This document shows, piece after piece, positions 31,601-42,130 of a stretch of DNA of 64,000 nucleotides. How positions within the stretch are numbered: position 1 is the first letter of the stretch; every line of letters begins with the position of its first letter. This DNA comes from Bemisia tabaci (lineage: Eukaryota; Arthropoda; Insecta; Hemiptera; Aleyrodidae), in the NCBI RefSeq assembly GCF_918797505.1, contig NC_092801.1, positions 3,410,001 to 3,474,000 on the forward strand. The letters run 5' to 3'. Under the pieces are notes generated by a model. It made no database searches. It worked only from the letters and a program-made list of their open reading frames with translations, and was not told the DNA's origin. Made by a program: the position numbers and the translations under genes.

Positions 31601-33593
31601 CAATCCTTACATCAGGTATAATATACTTAGGGGCCCACGTCCTGTAAAAGTTGACGCTCGCATACACAACATTTTTATCAATCTCTGAGGCCAAGGTATT
31701 GCAGAGGTAGAGGAACTAAAATTTGGAAAAATCACAGAATTTTAGAAATTGCAAGTGTTTTATTCTTCTTTTTGCAGCAAATTATTATTCCCACACGGGA
31801 AAAAAAATTGCTGATTCAACAACTCAATTGCTAAAAACAGTGAGTGCAATGTTTCAACGCAGATTTTACAACAAAAAAATGCTACTTTAACCACATTGCA
31901 TACTAATTTAACCACATTGTAAACTAATTTAACCACGGGGGTGGCTAAAGTAGCATTTTTTTGTTGTACAATCTGCGTTGAAACATTGCACTCGCTGTTT
32001 TTAGCAATTGAATTGTTGAATCAGCAATTTTTTTTCCGTGCAGCTTAGGGGCTGTTCATAAATGTACAAGTTGCGAACTTCAGCCAGAGCTAAGGAAGGG
32101 GTTATTTCTCGTAGAAAACGGTTCAAAAATCACGGTGAGCGCGTTGGGAAAGTCTGAAACACACTCCTAACTTCATAATCTGCGTAAGAAGTATGCGTTT
32201 TTGTTTTAAACTTCACGTTCTAAAAACGATACTACGGCACAGTTGAACATTTCGTAAGAGGTGCTGTCCCCGTCTCATCCAACCCTTGCTGACGAAGATG
32301 CTACACAATATTAAACATGGCCACGCCAACCCTCAAAGACACACGTGACGAGCGGGATTTTATCAACCGGCGACCGGCGTGTTTATATTTACATTTTCCT
32401 TTCGTTGATACAGACCTCTATACTATAAAGACTCACGACTTGCGCGCGGAAGCGTCAGCCATGTTGAATTTTGCGGAGTATCCTGGTGCGCAAGGGTTGG
32501 TTGGACTCCTCTACATATTGTTCACCTGTGTGAACCTGAGTGTCGATTCTTAGGCGGGAAGCTTTAAAAGACGAATATTACCGACGCACATTGCGAAGAT
32601 AGGAGTGTATTTCAGACTTTCCCGTTGCACTCATCGTGATTTCTGAGCCATTTTCTATTCCAGAAACCTCTTCTTTTTGCTCCTCTAAAAGTTTGCAACA
32701 GGCCCATCACATGACGTCACGTATTATACTGACTGATTCGTCATCCTCCTGACAGGACATAACTACTCTGTCGTGCTAAGAGAGAACGCCGTATGAACAT
32801 TCGAAAGTTGCCAAATTTCTTTTGATAAAATGTTTATTTCTGAGGAAAGTTATGAATATTTTCCCTTGAAATTTTCAGGGACTTTAGGTGAAATTACAAA
32901 CAGCATCATCTGAAAAATTGGAAGTTCTATGTATAAGTTCACCAGGGAATTCGTGATCTATGAATGGAAATTTGGCAACGCCTGAAGGCTCATACGGCGT
33001 TTTTCCTTAGCACGGCAGTACACTTCGCGATGAACTCTATCGTCCATATATCTCAATATCTTCCCGGGCTCATCTCAAAGTGCAGGTACACCCTTTTGTT
33101 AGCCGAGCGATTGCTGACTTTGAAGACATTCCGTCCCTCCACCACAGCGTTTCAAAGAAGTCTTGAAAGTGTCAGTGTTAAATAAAATCGAGTAAGTATG
33201 GGTTGCTCCAAAAACAGTCGAAAAGTATGGTAAGGAAAGTGTAACTTTTTATTTTATGTGTCAAAAATGAAATAAAATTACGTGAGGAAAATAAAGAAGA
33301 GAATTTTTCTATAAATAAATAAAATCAAATAAAAATTTCTCAGGATGATAAAAAATAAAATGAAAATCAAGAATAGTGTGAATCAAGTAATAGTGTATCG
33401 CTGACATTGGCCATTGGCCAATCCAAATTAATCTTCATACCAGAGATGCTCAGTCTTCAAAAAAAAAATAAAAAAATTAAATGATAAATGTAAAACTAAG
33501 AAACTAAGAAAAATAATAAAAGGACAAAATAAAAAAAGAAGATAGAGAAATTAACTACACATATAACAAATTTAAATCCTCTTTCTCGCAGAA

Positions 33594-33643
<50 letters not shown>

Positions 33644-35913
33644 AGTAGAGAAAAAAGTATTTTCTTTACGCCGATTGTTGAAATTGATAGACGAAGCTAT
33701 AGATAGGACAAAACAGAAGTATGGAGGGATTCTATTGGTGGAGGTGGGTGTTTGCAATGGACACACGAAGTAGGTAATAGACTAACTAACGGCAACCCAC
33801 GAGAGACCCTATAGATGATAGTCCAACATTTACCCCCTTAGTCTAGAACAACCACCAGTTTCGACGAATAGGATTGCTCCGTACTCCCTGTCTTCTATTT
33901 GTATCGTTTTGTCTACCAATTTCAACATTCCGCCGTAGATCTCCACTCGATAATGACGATCACTATATATACCATAAAACAAAATTTAAAACGCGGGTAA
34001 CAAGGCTATAATTTCACGAATAAAACCAAAACGTTTTGGCTGAAAATTCAGCCATCCTCAGCTGGATAAATAAAAAGAAAAATGGCAAAAAATCTAAAAT
34101 AGCGCCTGGATGTACCTTTCAAAGCGAGAGTGTTGTTACCCTGATACAAATTGGCGATAAGAGCTGCGTTTCAAAATACCATAGGAATTCTTATAGCCGG
34201 CTAAAAAAGGCTACAGAAAATTATATAGCTGGCTGTAGAATGCGGAGAAAATCATACGGCCAGGCTTTACGGAGCGATAAAAAATTATGCAGCCGGGCTA
34301 TAATTCCTATAGCCGGGCTTTACACTTTATGGCCTGGCTGTTGTTTTTTCGCCATCGATTATGAAAGGCTATAAGAAATTGTGTAGAAATTCGTGTGGTT
34401 TGGAAATCATTAAGTTTGATACGGAACCACCTTAATATTTACAAAACACACGTTATATTTTCCTTTAATACATATTTTTTTTTTCATCAATTAAAACGAG
34501 AATAATCCATACAGGATGTGCGAACATATCAAAATCATGAGATGAATAACGCTGACTCCGCCAGATTATATGTTAGAGCCTAACACAAAGCGGAGCGTCG
34601 ACGCACTGACGCCTACAAACCTAACAGGGATACTTCACGAATTGCGCAACGCGTGAAGTATCCCTGTTAGGTTTGTAGGCGCCAATGCGTGTTTCGCGCT
34701 GGCTGCCCCGCCTGCCACGGCGCTTAAAGCAACTATTTCACACCAGAGGTATTGCACAGTATCATACGAAACTGAAGGCGCTCTAATATATTAGGAATGG
34801 CAGGCATCCATCAAAAGTACGGAGCTTTCCTCGCAAAATAAATCAAGATACTACGGCCCAAAAAGAAAGCAGTGGTCCAAAAACTCACTGAGTCCTAGCA
34901 TCCGTAATTAGTGACGTTTAGCAGACGCTTTATCGCCTGGCTGTGAGTTGCTTAATCGCCATCGGCTATAAAAGGCTATAAAGAATTGTGTAGCAGGCTA
35001 TAGAAGCTATTGGAAATCTTACAGCCGGCCGTAGGTCTATGGTATTTTGGAACACAGATTCTACTGCCAATTTTTACCAGGCATACAATAACATTGTAGA
35101 TAACAAAATTTCTCGCTTTGAAAGGTACAGCCAGGTAATATTTTACATTTTTCACCCTTTTTCTTTTTATTTATCCAACGGAGGATGGCTGAATTTTCAG
35201 CCGAAGGGTTTTGGTTTTATTGTTGAAATTTTAGCCTTCTTGCCCGTCTTTTAAATTGTGTTTTTTAATTGTATTACTTGTTCAAGGGCTACGGAGCGTC
35301 TATCACATCTCATATAAATACCAAAGTTTGTCTTTGTGTGATTCCCGCAGTGAGCGTGCACTGGTACAGGGTTGCTTGCCCGGCCTGGTGTTGCTCGACA
35401 GTGGTCACGGGGCTGGCCATCTCAATATACTTGTATGCATTGACTAACAAATTGAAGCTCAGTGATGCGGCAATAGTAAATCGAATCGCCGACAAAGTCA
35501 TCTGTATCAACATTTAAAAAAATTAATGAAAAAAATGTAAAAAAGAATAAACAAGCGAAAAACTCCAACACAGTGCGTTGATATGGCGCAGCATTGTTCC
35601 ATGTGTTGGACTGATGATAGGTCGAAATGTCCAAAAACAAATGTCCAGAGTAAAAAAATGTCCAATAGCGGTAACGTCGCCAAAATTAAAAATGCCCAAA
35701 TGTCCGGTTACTGCTAGTCATAATTGATATTGCCATTTACCTGTTGGTAGAAATTCTTCATACTTCCTCTTCACTTCCGTCTTGCGACTCGTTGCTAACT
35801 CGAGCATAATATGCTGTATTCCCCTAGGATATCGTGGAATATCGTCTTCATCTTTAGATTCTTGATAGGTACCGCTGGACGCTCGAGGATTCTGTCCTGG
35901 TTTGATTATAACC
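28666..35913 (-). CDS. Four-exon gene for an unrecognised protein with a cysteine-rich C terminus
   Basis: Exons 35913-35741, 31684-31424, 30660-30377 and 29001-28666 give 350 uninterrupted codons and a TAA. Junctions agree in phase: exon A ends in phase 1 (ACAG/GTAAAT), B starts AG/ATT and ends CAAG/GTAAGG, C starts AAG/GT and ends CAG/GTATG in phase 0, and D starts TTTGCAG/GAT. Exon A must be preceded by a further exon ending with two codon bases; the start and any signal peptide are not seen. B and C are mixed globular-looking sequence (VVYASVNFYRTWAPKYIIPD; DYMEGFVTVLKYILQATVN). D carries eight cysteines, including C-DIY-C, G-A-C-NRNKL-C-I-C and RRKR, a spacing reminiscent of the cysteine-stabilised alpha-beta fold, although the loop before GAC is far longer than in defensins and contains an extra cysteine. 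I know no family with this whole architecture. Introns hold at least five transposons. Exon A lies close to transposon ends and is the least certain. Confidence 0.65.
29235..29405. mobile_element. Degraded MITE, family 8, in the last intron
   Basis: TGACGGGAGGTCC...GCAAACCAAGATACG matches the arm around TGACAGGAAGTCTGCGACG and CAAACCGAGATACG of 16084-16343. The outer end ATCAACGATGTACC is altered. Confidence 0.5.
29500..30335. mobile_element. About 830-bp TIR element in the last intron of the cysteine-rich gene
   Basis: CACCTTCCGGCCAAAGTGTC and CAAGCGCCATGC at the left are inverted at 30290-30330, and the subterminal AATGGGTCACTAAACC block is inverted too (29670 and 30265). Short frames inside show no transposase similarity. 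Confidence 0.7.
30893..31404. mobile_element. 512-bp foldback element, family 2, copy 2
   Basis: Same length and structure as 942-1453, with about one difference per 15-20 bases. It lies 20 bases downstream of the donor of exon B of the cysteine-rich gene (31423), within the intron. Confidence 0.85.
31793..32042. mobile_element. Foldback element with CACGGGAAAAAAAATTGC arms
   Basis: The 100-bp arms are almost perfect inverted copies (CACGGGAAAAAAAATTGCTG at the left end) around three direct copies of TTTAACCACATTG. It lies in the first seen intron of the cysteine-rich gene. Confidence 0.8.
32090..32680. mobile_element. Inverted-repeat element, about 590 bp
   Basis: GGGAAAGTCTGAAACACACTCC near 32140 is inverted near 32605, and the arms extend outward through AAAATGGCTC/GAAAACGGTTC. 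A 78-codon plus-strand frame from ATG 32317 (MATPTLKDTRDERDF) lies in the core; its position inside the element makes it doubtful as a host exon. Confidence 0.65.
32765..33020 (+). mobile_element. MITE, family 4, copy 2
   Basis: Runs from CTGTCGTGCTAAGAGAGAAC to CCTTAGCACGGCAG; the interior TTGCCAAATTTC and GAAATTTGGCAA are inverted copies. Confidence 0.8.
33021..33666. repeat. Unassigned sequence with a long A-tract
   Basis: 33050-33110 resembles half of the family-7 palindrome. 33599-33642 is nearly pure A, possibly the tail of a plus-strand retroposon whose body is not recognisable. Confidence 0.4.
33667..33937. mobile_element. Foldback element, family 3, copy 2
   Basis: Aligns with 2183-2464 throughout, including AATAGACTAACTAACGGCAA and CCCACGAGAGACCC. 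Confidence 0.8.
34012..35225. mobile_element. Foldback element hosting another transposon
   Basis: The 34012-34139 arm (GCTGAAAATTCAGCCATCCT, GATAAATAAAAAGAAAAA, TGTACCTTTCAAAGCGAGA) returns inverted at 35082-35225. Between the arms sits the complete 942-bp CCTGGTAAAA transposon, so the centre of this palindrome was its insertion site. Confidence 0.75.
34140..35081. mobile_element. CCTGGTAAAAATTGG transposon, short copy without nested insertions
   Basis: Ends CCTGATACAAATTGGCG and GCCAATTTTTACCAGG. It is in the opposite orientation to 19400-22861 and aligns with it except for the two nested insertions there. It contains the same central hairpin (34601-34690). It is non-coding. Confidence 0.85.
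35351..35517 (+). CDS. Possible last exon of a membrane protein
   Basis: A strong acceptor, TTTGTCTTTGTGTGATTCCCGCAG, ends at 35350 and opens a frame of 54 codons to TAA at 35515-35517: SVHWYRVACPAWCC, then a hydrophobic stretch TVVTGLAISIYLYAL, then KLKLSDAAIVNRIADKV. The composition fits the end of a small multi-membrane protein. No matching upstream exon could be found because the preceding 1.3 kb is transposon. The opposite strand is also open, so the call is weak. Confidence 0.3.
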
Positions 35914-36625
35914 CTAAGTAGCAAAATAGAATTTTTTCCTAGAAAAAAATATTAAGAAAACTTCTAGAAAATACCAAGAAAACGAGAGTTATCTAGAAAA
36001 TAGAGAGAAAAAACTTTGCGAGTCAAAAGTCTGACCAAAGGAAATAGATCTATTTCATATATAGGTCTACCTTCTGTCAACTTTCCATTTGGAAAAAAGA
36101 TAGAAAATTCATTGAAAGCAGAATTATTTTCCAGTTAATTTCTTAATGTTTTCTTTTACGAAAATGCAAGGAAAAAATGTATTTTCTTTCTATTTTCTTT
36201 TGTCTATTTTCTAGATCCACTTTGTACCTATTTTCTTTCAAGAAAATTGTTCTATCTAGAAAGTAGACATTTTCTTGATGAGCGCCACCTACAAAGTAGA
36301 TGACAATGCTACTTTGGCCCTCATTTCTTCTTGACTTCTTTGAAATCGCTCAGTGCTTAGTATGTGTATGACCCAAGTCCAGTCACAGGTTAGGAAAACT
36401 CTATAGTACTGCTTCTTCATTATCCCAATGGATATTGATGTAGAAAGCTTCCAGCTAAAGCTCCCTGTGTTGCCACTTGTTCAAATTATTTCACATTTGG
36501 GCATTTTTGTTTTTGGCCTTAATACCGCTATTGGACATTCCAGATATTTGGACTTGTTTTAGATATGGACTTTTTTTGACTTTGGACATTTATCCTTAGA
36601 CATTTTGTCCTATTACCGTTGGGCT
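35620..36625. repeat. Inverted TGTCC-rich arms bracketing exon A
   Basis: Left arm 35625-35700 (TGTCCAAAAACAAATGTCC, TGTCCAATAGCGGTA, AATGCCCAAATGTCC) is inverted at 36490-36615. Between the arms lie exon A (35741-35913) and a further AAGTAGCA-ended repeat at about 35914-36320. This may be one TIR element that has captured or surrounded the exon, or two solo insertions in opposite orientation. Confidence 0.6.
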
Positions 36626-37216
36626 TATTAGTTTTAACTTATAGAGATGCCATGAGGTGAAGAGCACGCAAGAATATTGCATATCTGCAATTTACGACGT
36701 CTCAAACGACACTAAGGATTTGTACACTTTCCCTTTGAATAATACAATATACTAATATTAATAAACATGCAAGGAGGACTTGTCTTGCGAAATCAACTCG
36801 ATATAGGTGATGATGATTTTGCTGTTCCCATATAACGTGTGTCGGAATTCTCCACTTGTTTGTGTTCACATATTCAGGTGAAAGGATTACTAACTCAGTT
36901 CAGTGCTTAGGCTCGGTTAAGACAATTACAGTGACACTTTAAAGAAAAACACCTAGTTTTTCCGAGTTTTGACTTTACCGCAAGTGCATTAAAATTCCAA
37001 GATTCGAATTTGTAGGATAATACTATGTGCATTCACGTAGAGCATTGAGTTTTTATGAGCGGGTAGTTTGAATTTACGCATCAAGAATCATTTAATATCT
37101 TCGTAAGGAGTTACTTTCAATGCTTTTCGTTATGTGCATCGTGTTCTACGTGAAATTTTGATGAAGAAACATGTATCAGAATAATAATGTTCGTACCTTG
37201 TCTACCGGTCTATTCT
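36626..37216. other. Unassigned sequence
   Basis: No recognised feature. Confidence 0.35.
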
Positions 37217-38995
37217 CATTGAAATGTTTGTGAAAGTGATGATATGATAGTGGTGAATAAGGGTCAAAGAACTACTTTCTGAATTGTGAACACTTGACCT
37301 CTGAGAGATAGCAAAATAAGAATAAGGGAAAAAAATTACGACCGAGAATATGTGCGGAAAATTTCTTGAACGAACAAAAGAAGAGAGAGATAAGAGTAAA
37401 AAAAAGGTGCTTTTACGCATGAAAGCGGTGAACAGAGGTCCAAGAACAACTTTTTGAAGCTTAAACACTTTTCTGTGAAATGTACACCTTTCTTTCGACA
37501 TACAGGCGCTTTATCATCCCTATGTGTAACTCCCTTAGAAGCGATGGTCGGTTCGATTTTTAGACATACGCACCCTTTATACCCCTCTTGAGAGACCTTT
37601 AAACATATTTCTATGACTATTGATTTGGACAGACCACAGCATATCTCGGACAAACTTAACCTTCATTCATCTCGAAATTCAAAAATAAGAGACGTCTAAA
37701 GTGTAAACGCGATACAACTATTCGCGCAAGATAGATGTCCACATTGCATATGAAAAATGTAAGACGCGATGGCGTGAGTTGTGAGCTCGCAATCTCTGCT
37801 ATATAGAGCACCATTACGAATTAGACAAACGCATACAAAAACAATATGGAAATAAAGTGAGGGAAAGGATGAGCGTTAACGACGGCGCGAAGATACAACT
37901 ATTCGTACTTAATGGACGTCCGTGCTGTATCTAAAAAATTGAAGGCGCGTTGACGCGAAGCGTGAGCTCTCAATGCACTGCTATATGCTGTTAATGAGGT
38001 GTCGCTCAGATTCGGGAGAAAAGTTAAAAAATAGGCCCGAATACGTCTTTCCTGCCTTCGGCTGTGTTACTCACGTAGTGCTTGAAGCACAATCACGAAT
38101 AAGACAAATGGGAACAAACACAATATGGAAATAAAGCTAAGGAAAGGATTCGCGTTCACGACGGCGTAGAGATACAACTATTCGTACTTGATGGACGTCC
38201 GTGCTGCATCTGAAAAATTGAAGGCGCGATGACGCGAAGCGTGAGCTCTCAATGCTCTGTTACATGCTGTCATTGAGGTGTCGTTCAGATTCGGGAGAAA
38301 AGTTAAAAAAGAGGCCCGAATACGTCTTTCCAGCCTTCGGCTGTGTTACTCACGTAGTGCTTGAAGCACAATCACGAATAAGACAAACGGAAACAAATAC
38401 AATATGGAAAAAATCTAGAGAAAGGATGCGCGTTCAAGACGGCGCAGAGATACAAATATTCGTACTTGATGGACGTCCGTACTGCATCTGAAAAATTGAA
38501 GGCGCGATGACGCGAAGCGTGAGCTCTCAATGCTCTGTTACATGCTGTCATTGAGGTGTCGTTCAGATTCGGGAGAAAAGTTAAAAAAGAGGCCCGAATA
38601 CGTCTTTCCTGCCTTCGGCTGTGTTAACACTTGTTCTTTCTTCTTTTTTCAGGTTCTTGTCTGATTCTTTTTCAGGAAGGCTTTAATTGCAAACCTACGT
38701 CTTAAGCTCGTGTAAACCGCAGCACTGGCTCGGTTCTTTTGGAAATAATGGTGCTTGGATGCGCGTAGTGGCTTTAATTTTTTGTTTTCTTTAATTTCAG
38801 AAGTCTGTCGGCTACTTCAATACGTTCAATTGTGCAATTTTTACTCGGTACGAACTTGTGCTGCTTTGCCAAAATTTTCTGAGCTCCCCTCCACGTAGGG
38901 CATGCCCTACCAGGAAGTATCACATTACGCCCCTTTAACCAGCCAAGGGTCTACGCCCTAAGATGCAAGCCAGTCCGACCCTGTTACCAAGCGAG
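37217..38995 (+). repeat. Segmental duplication, copy 1, with 278-bp tandem expansion
   Basis: Aligns with 43747-44930 over both outer parts (CATACAGGCGCTTTATCATC; GGAAGGCTTTAATTGC; CCAGCCAAGGGTCTACGCCC). In the middle the unit around GAAGGCGCG is present at 37941, 38220 and 38498 (period 278-279), plus a diverged earlier one, where copy 2 has fewer. A T-rich stretch ending CAG occurs in both at about 38651, but no coding exon follows. Confidence 0.8.
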
Positions 38996-39272
38996 GTGAC
39001 AATAAGTGATCAAGTCCAGGATAAATTACATTAAATGTCTTGCCTAATGCCCCAGAATTCGTAAACCTACTTGGTCACATTCATATCGATGGTTAAAAGG
39101 TGAAATGAGGTTAAAGGTGAGTCACGTGTCTCCTTTGCGCTGTTTCAAATTTACCGCTTTTATATGTATTATGATTTGGAATAGAAACAATCCAACTTTA
39201 TTGCTTGCAATTTATTCCGCCAACAAAAGAGAAAAAGCAAAGCAATTTTAAAGAAAATACGTTGACTACCTT

Positions 39273-39691
39273 CACTGAAAAAAAAAATTCTCGGCGTTTT
39301 TACCAAGGTCCGTTGTTACCTTTACCATCTCACTTTGTTTACCAATTATTGGTAATTTTACCAAGACAGACTGGTAAACTTACCTAAAAACCGGTATTTT
39401 TACTGTTTTTTTTTTCAGGTAAGAATACCACTTTTATTGGTAATCAATTCCCGGTAACTTTGCCATTTTATCTCAGTAATTCTACCACTGTCGATAAAAA
39501 ATATCGGCATTTTTACCAAGGTCCAGTAGAATTACCGAGAAAATTCAATAATTTTACCAAGATTTCTCGGTACAATTACCAATTCCATAAATGGTAATTT
39601 TACCAAGAACCAACTGGGATCAAATAGAACCCTGAATTCTTGGTAATTTTACCCTTTTCTTAGTAAATACACCGAGATTTTTTTTTCAGTG
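39273..39691. mobile_element. 419-bp MITE, family 9, copy 2
   Basis: CACTGAAAAAAAAAATTCTC to its inverted copy ending CAGTG; full-length match to 25105-25519. Confidence 0.85.
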
Positions 39692-39741
39692 TTTCCGGAG
39701 TCTGCTATGTCGCAACGGAGAACCGCGGTTTCGTTTTTCTA

Positions 39742-39871
39742 TGGTCCAGTCACACGATCAAATTGAGGCATCAAATTGGGCATCTCATTGGTCGCATCCT
39801 CACCTCAGGTCTTTTTCCACCAATCACAGCTTCAATTTGATGGCTCAATTTGATCGTGTACACTAGACCAC
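39742..39871. mobile_element. 130-bp foldback with ATCAAATTGA motifs
   Basis: TGGTCCAGTCACACGATCAA and its inverted copy TTGATCGTGTACACTAGACCA close around ACCAATCACAGC/CTCATTGGTCGC. Confidence 0.7.
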
Positions 39872-39883
39872 TATACTCTCCGT

Positions 39884-40144
39884 ATACTGCCGTGCTAAGG
39901 AAGAGCGCCGCATGAACCTTCAGGCGTTGCCAAATTTCCCGCGATAAAACACGAATTTCCTCGTAAACTTATCAATATATTTTCCCTCCAATTTTTCAGA
40001 TAATTTTTTTCGCAATTTCACCTGAAGCTCGTGAGAATTTCAAGGAAAAATATTCATAACTTTCCTTAAAAATAAACATTTTATCGAGGGAAATTCTGCA
40101 ACTCCCGAATGTTCATACGACGTTCTTCCTTAGCACGGCAGTAT
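39884..40144 (+). mobile_element. MITE, family 4, copy 3
   Basis: Begins CTGCCGTGCTAAGGAAGAGC and ends CTTAGCACGGCAG, with TATA on each side. Confidence 0.85.
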
Positions 40145-40229
40145 AACTCTATGCCTTCCGGGGCTAGTGTGGGAAGTAAGATACGCCCTTACGGCAGAAG
40201 AGCGCACTGAAAAAGAAAATTCTCTAGAT

Positions 40230-40415
40230 ATTATATTGACCTAAAGCGTCGTTTCTTGTCGACAAACTTTGTCGTTGGTTTTTTTTTTTTAGTCAAAGAA
40301 ATGTTGTTTTGTCATCGTTTTTTAACTTAAACTTAACGATAGCAAAACGATGCTTCTTTAAGTCAAAAAACCAAATTTTGTCGACAAGAAACGACGCTTT
40401 AAGTCAAAATAACAT
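40230..40415. mobile_element. Foldback with AAAGCGTCGTTTCTTGTCGAC arms
   Basis: TTGACCTAAAGCGTCGTTTC and about 30 further bases are inverted at 40375-40410. Confidence 0.75.
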
Positions 40416-40468
40416 CTTTAGAAAAACAAATGTAAGGACGATCCCCGGGAGGATTCTATCTACGAAAA

Positions 40469-40712
40469 CGGCGCACAGTGAATCGAGTTAATGACGGAGG
40501 TCGGACATGCAATTTTTTTACTAAGACTGCAAATTTAGATGATTATTTCGTGAAATTTGGAAGTTTGAGGGGTGCTAATTATAGTAAATTTTACGAGAGA
40601 ACCAATATGGGGCCACTTTTAAAACCTCCACTTTTGTAATAATGTAGTTACGAGCTTTTAAAGTTTCCAAATTTTGTCCGACCTCTCTAATTAACTCGGT
40701 CCATTGTGCGGC
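40469..40712 (+). mobile_element. MITE, family 5, copy 2
   Basis: CGGCGCACAGTGAATCGAGT to CCATTGTGCGGCG, with the same internal order as 14767-15009. A family-1 MITE follows only 12 bases downstream. Confidence 0.8.
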
Positions 40713-40724
40713 GTGTAAGGATGT

Positions 40725-40888
40725 CAGTGGCGAGGCGTGAATGATCGATCTATCGATATTTCCTCATTTACTTCTATGATAAAGAATCGATTATTAAGGT
40801 TTTCGTTGCGAACACCCTGTTTATCGATAATTTTCCATGGGTTTAAATGACAGATCAATCGATTTATCGCAAAGCACGCCACGCCACT
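40725..40888 (+). mobile_element. hAT-type MITE, family 1, 7-of-8 target duplication
   Basis: 164 bp, flanked by AAGGATGT on the left and AAGGATAT on the right. On the minus strand it interrupts the stretch just after the acceptor at 40920 that could serve the cysteine-rich exon at 41029. Confidence 0.85.
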
Positions 40889-41028
40889 AAAGGATATAGC
40901 ATGATGAACCAACTGATAGCTGCAATAAAAGCATGAAACTTACGGTGAGTAATAAAGGATATTTATAATTCAGAAACAATAACTAACATTCTTGATATTA
41001 ACTGGTACTCGTTAAATTATCGTTTTAC

Positions 41029-41248
41029 CTGAGTAAATGAAGTAAGATTCCCGCATCAAGGAGCACCCTCTCTGGAAAAAGTCAATTTGATCTCGGTGAT
41101 AGCAAGTAAAAGCTTGGTTGCACTTGCGACGATTAGAATTCCAGGCACACGTTCTAGTGCTTGCTGTGACGCAGAATTGGGGTTTTTTTCCCGGAAAACT
41201 CATCGATAGACATGATGACTTGTGCACGAACTGATTTTTTTTCTTCAT
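41029..41248 (-). CDS. Cysteine-rich exon of an unrecognised gene
   Basis: The minus-strand frame from ATG 41248 (or from an acceptor AAAATCAG ending just before 41230) runs to a good donor, TACTCAG/GTAAAA, at 41029/41028. It encodes six cysteines spaced C-x12-C-x7-C-x8-C-x5-C-x12-C with RRKCNQAFTCYHRDQ at the centre, loosely like a Kunitz-type layout but not matching its spacing. The next acceptor, TTTTATTGCAG, ends at 40920 and would continue AISWFIMLYP before running into a MITE. No signal peptide is seen in this exon, so an upstream exon would be needed for secretion. Confidence 0.4.
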
Positions 41249-41981
41249 GGTTTGGCCTCGGTTAGCTTTGTGGCACGCAACCTGTTAACACTTGCGCCAC
41301 TCGAACCATTAGTACTTATGCTTTATAAAAACGCGTGTCATTTCTGATGATACATGTTACTAACATGAAAAATCATCACCGGCGCACAGTGTGTCAAAAC
41401 CCCAATCTAGCCGCTCAAAACCCCCCTTATATCAAGTCAACAAATGGTGTTATTTATGGTCAGAGTGGGTCCACAGCACCCACTCGTTACGTATCTATCG
41501 TGGTTATCACCAAAATAAATATTTTGGTCTCTAAAATGATAGGGATTGCGGCCGGTGAACGTCCCGCCTCAATCTCGCCATCAGGAGTGGTGCGCCTGTA
41601 TTGCTTTTTTTTAGAGTACTTCGTGGCGAAAAAGTGTCATTTCTGGATGAAACAAGATGCCAAAGGCCAGAGAAAGGAAATATGACCGTTGATTTCTCCA
41701 AAATCAATATTTAAGTATTATAATTTCTCATTGAAAGCAGTGCACAAGACTGTTTACTTTTCCTGGCTTTAGTAGAGCCGCAAAAGTGACGCACCACACG
41801 GAACGGCATGAAACTTACATGAGAGTGTTCAGAAAAATATCCAGATGTGATATATCTTTAGTTTTACTGCAACCTTCCGCAACCTTGAGAATGAGAGCAC
41901 ATTCTATTCGGCGATTCCTGGTGTAAAAGCGTGCGGGCGGCGTTATGCGATCTCCCCCCTCCTACAGGCTGTCACAGGTCA
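41249..41981. other. Unassigned sequence
   Basis: A 116-codon plus-strand frame from 41335 has no recognisable domain and no clear splice context; I do not call it a gene. Confidence 0.35.
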
Positions 41982-42130
41982 ATTGGGCTGCATTTTGCAA
42001 TTAGGATAGGAACTACAAATTCCGGCCCGGTTTAAAAAGAACGTATGTGCCATTAGTTTCTCTATGCACATAGGTGTTTTTTCAGATGAGCCAGCATTTA
42101 TAAATCCAAATTGCAAAATGCAGTCCAATT
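41982..42130 (+). mobile_element. MITE, family 6, copy 3
   Basis: TTGGGCTGCATTTTGCAATT to TTGCAAAATGCAGTCCAA, with AATT at both outer edges. Confidence 0.8.

Noticed and set aside
32317..32553. 78-codon frame MATPTLKDTRDERDF with a start ATG
   Set aside because: It lies in the core of an inverted-repeat element; a link to the acceptor at 35350 would be possible by phase but is pure speculation.
41335..41685. 116-codon plus-strand frame
   Set aside because: No domain, no splice context and no protein-like amino-acid pattern.
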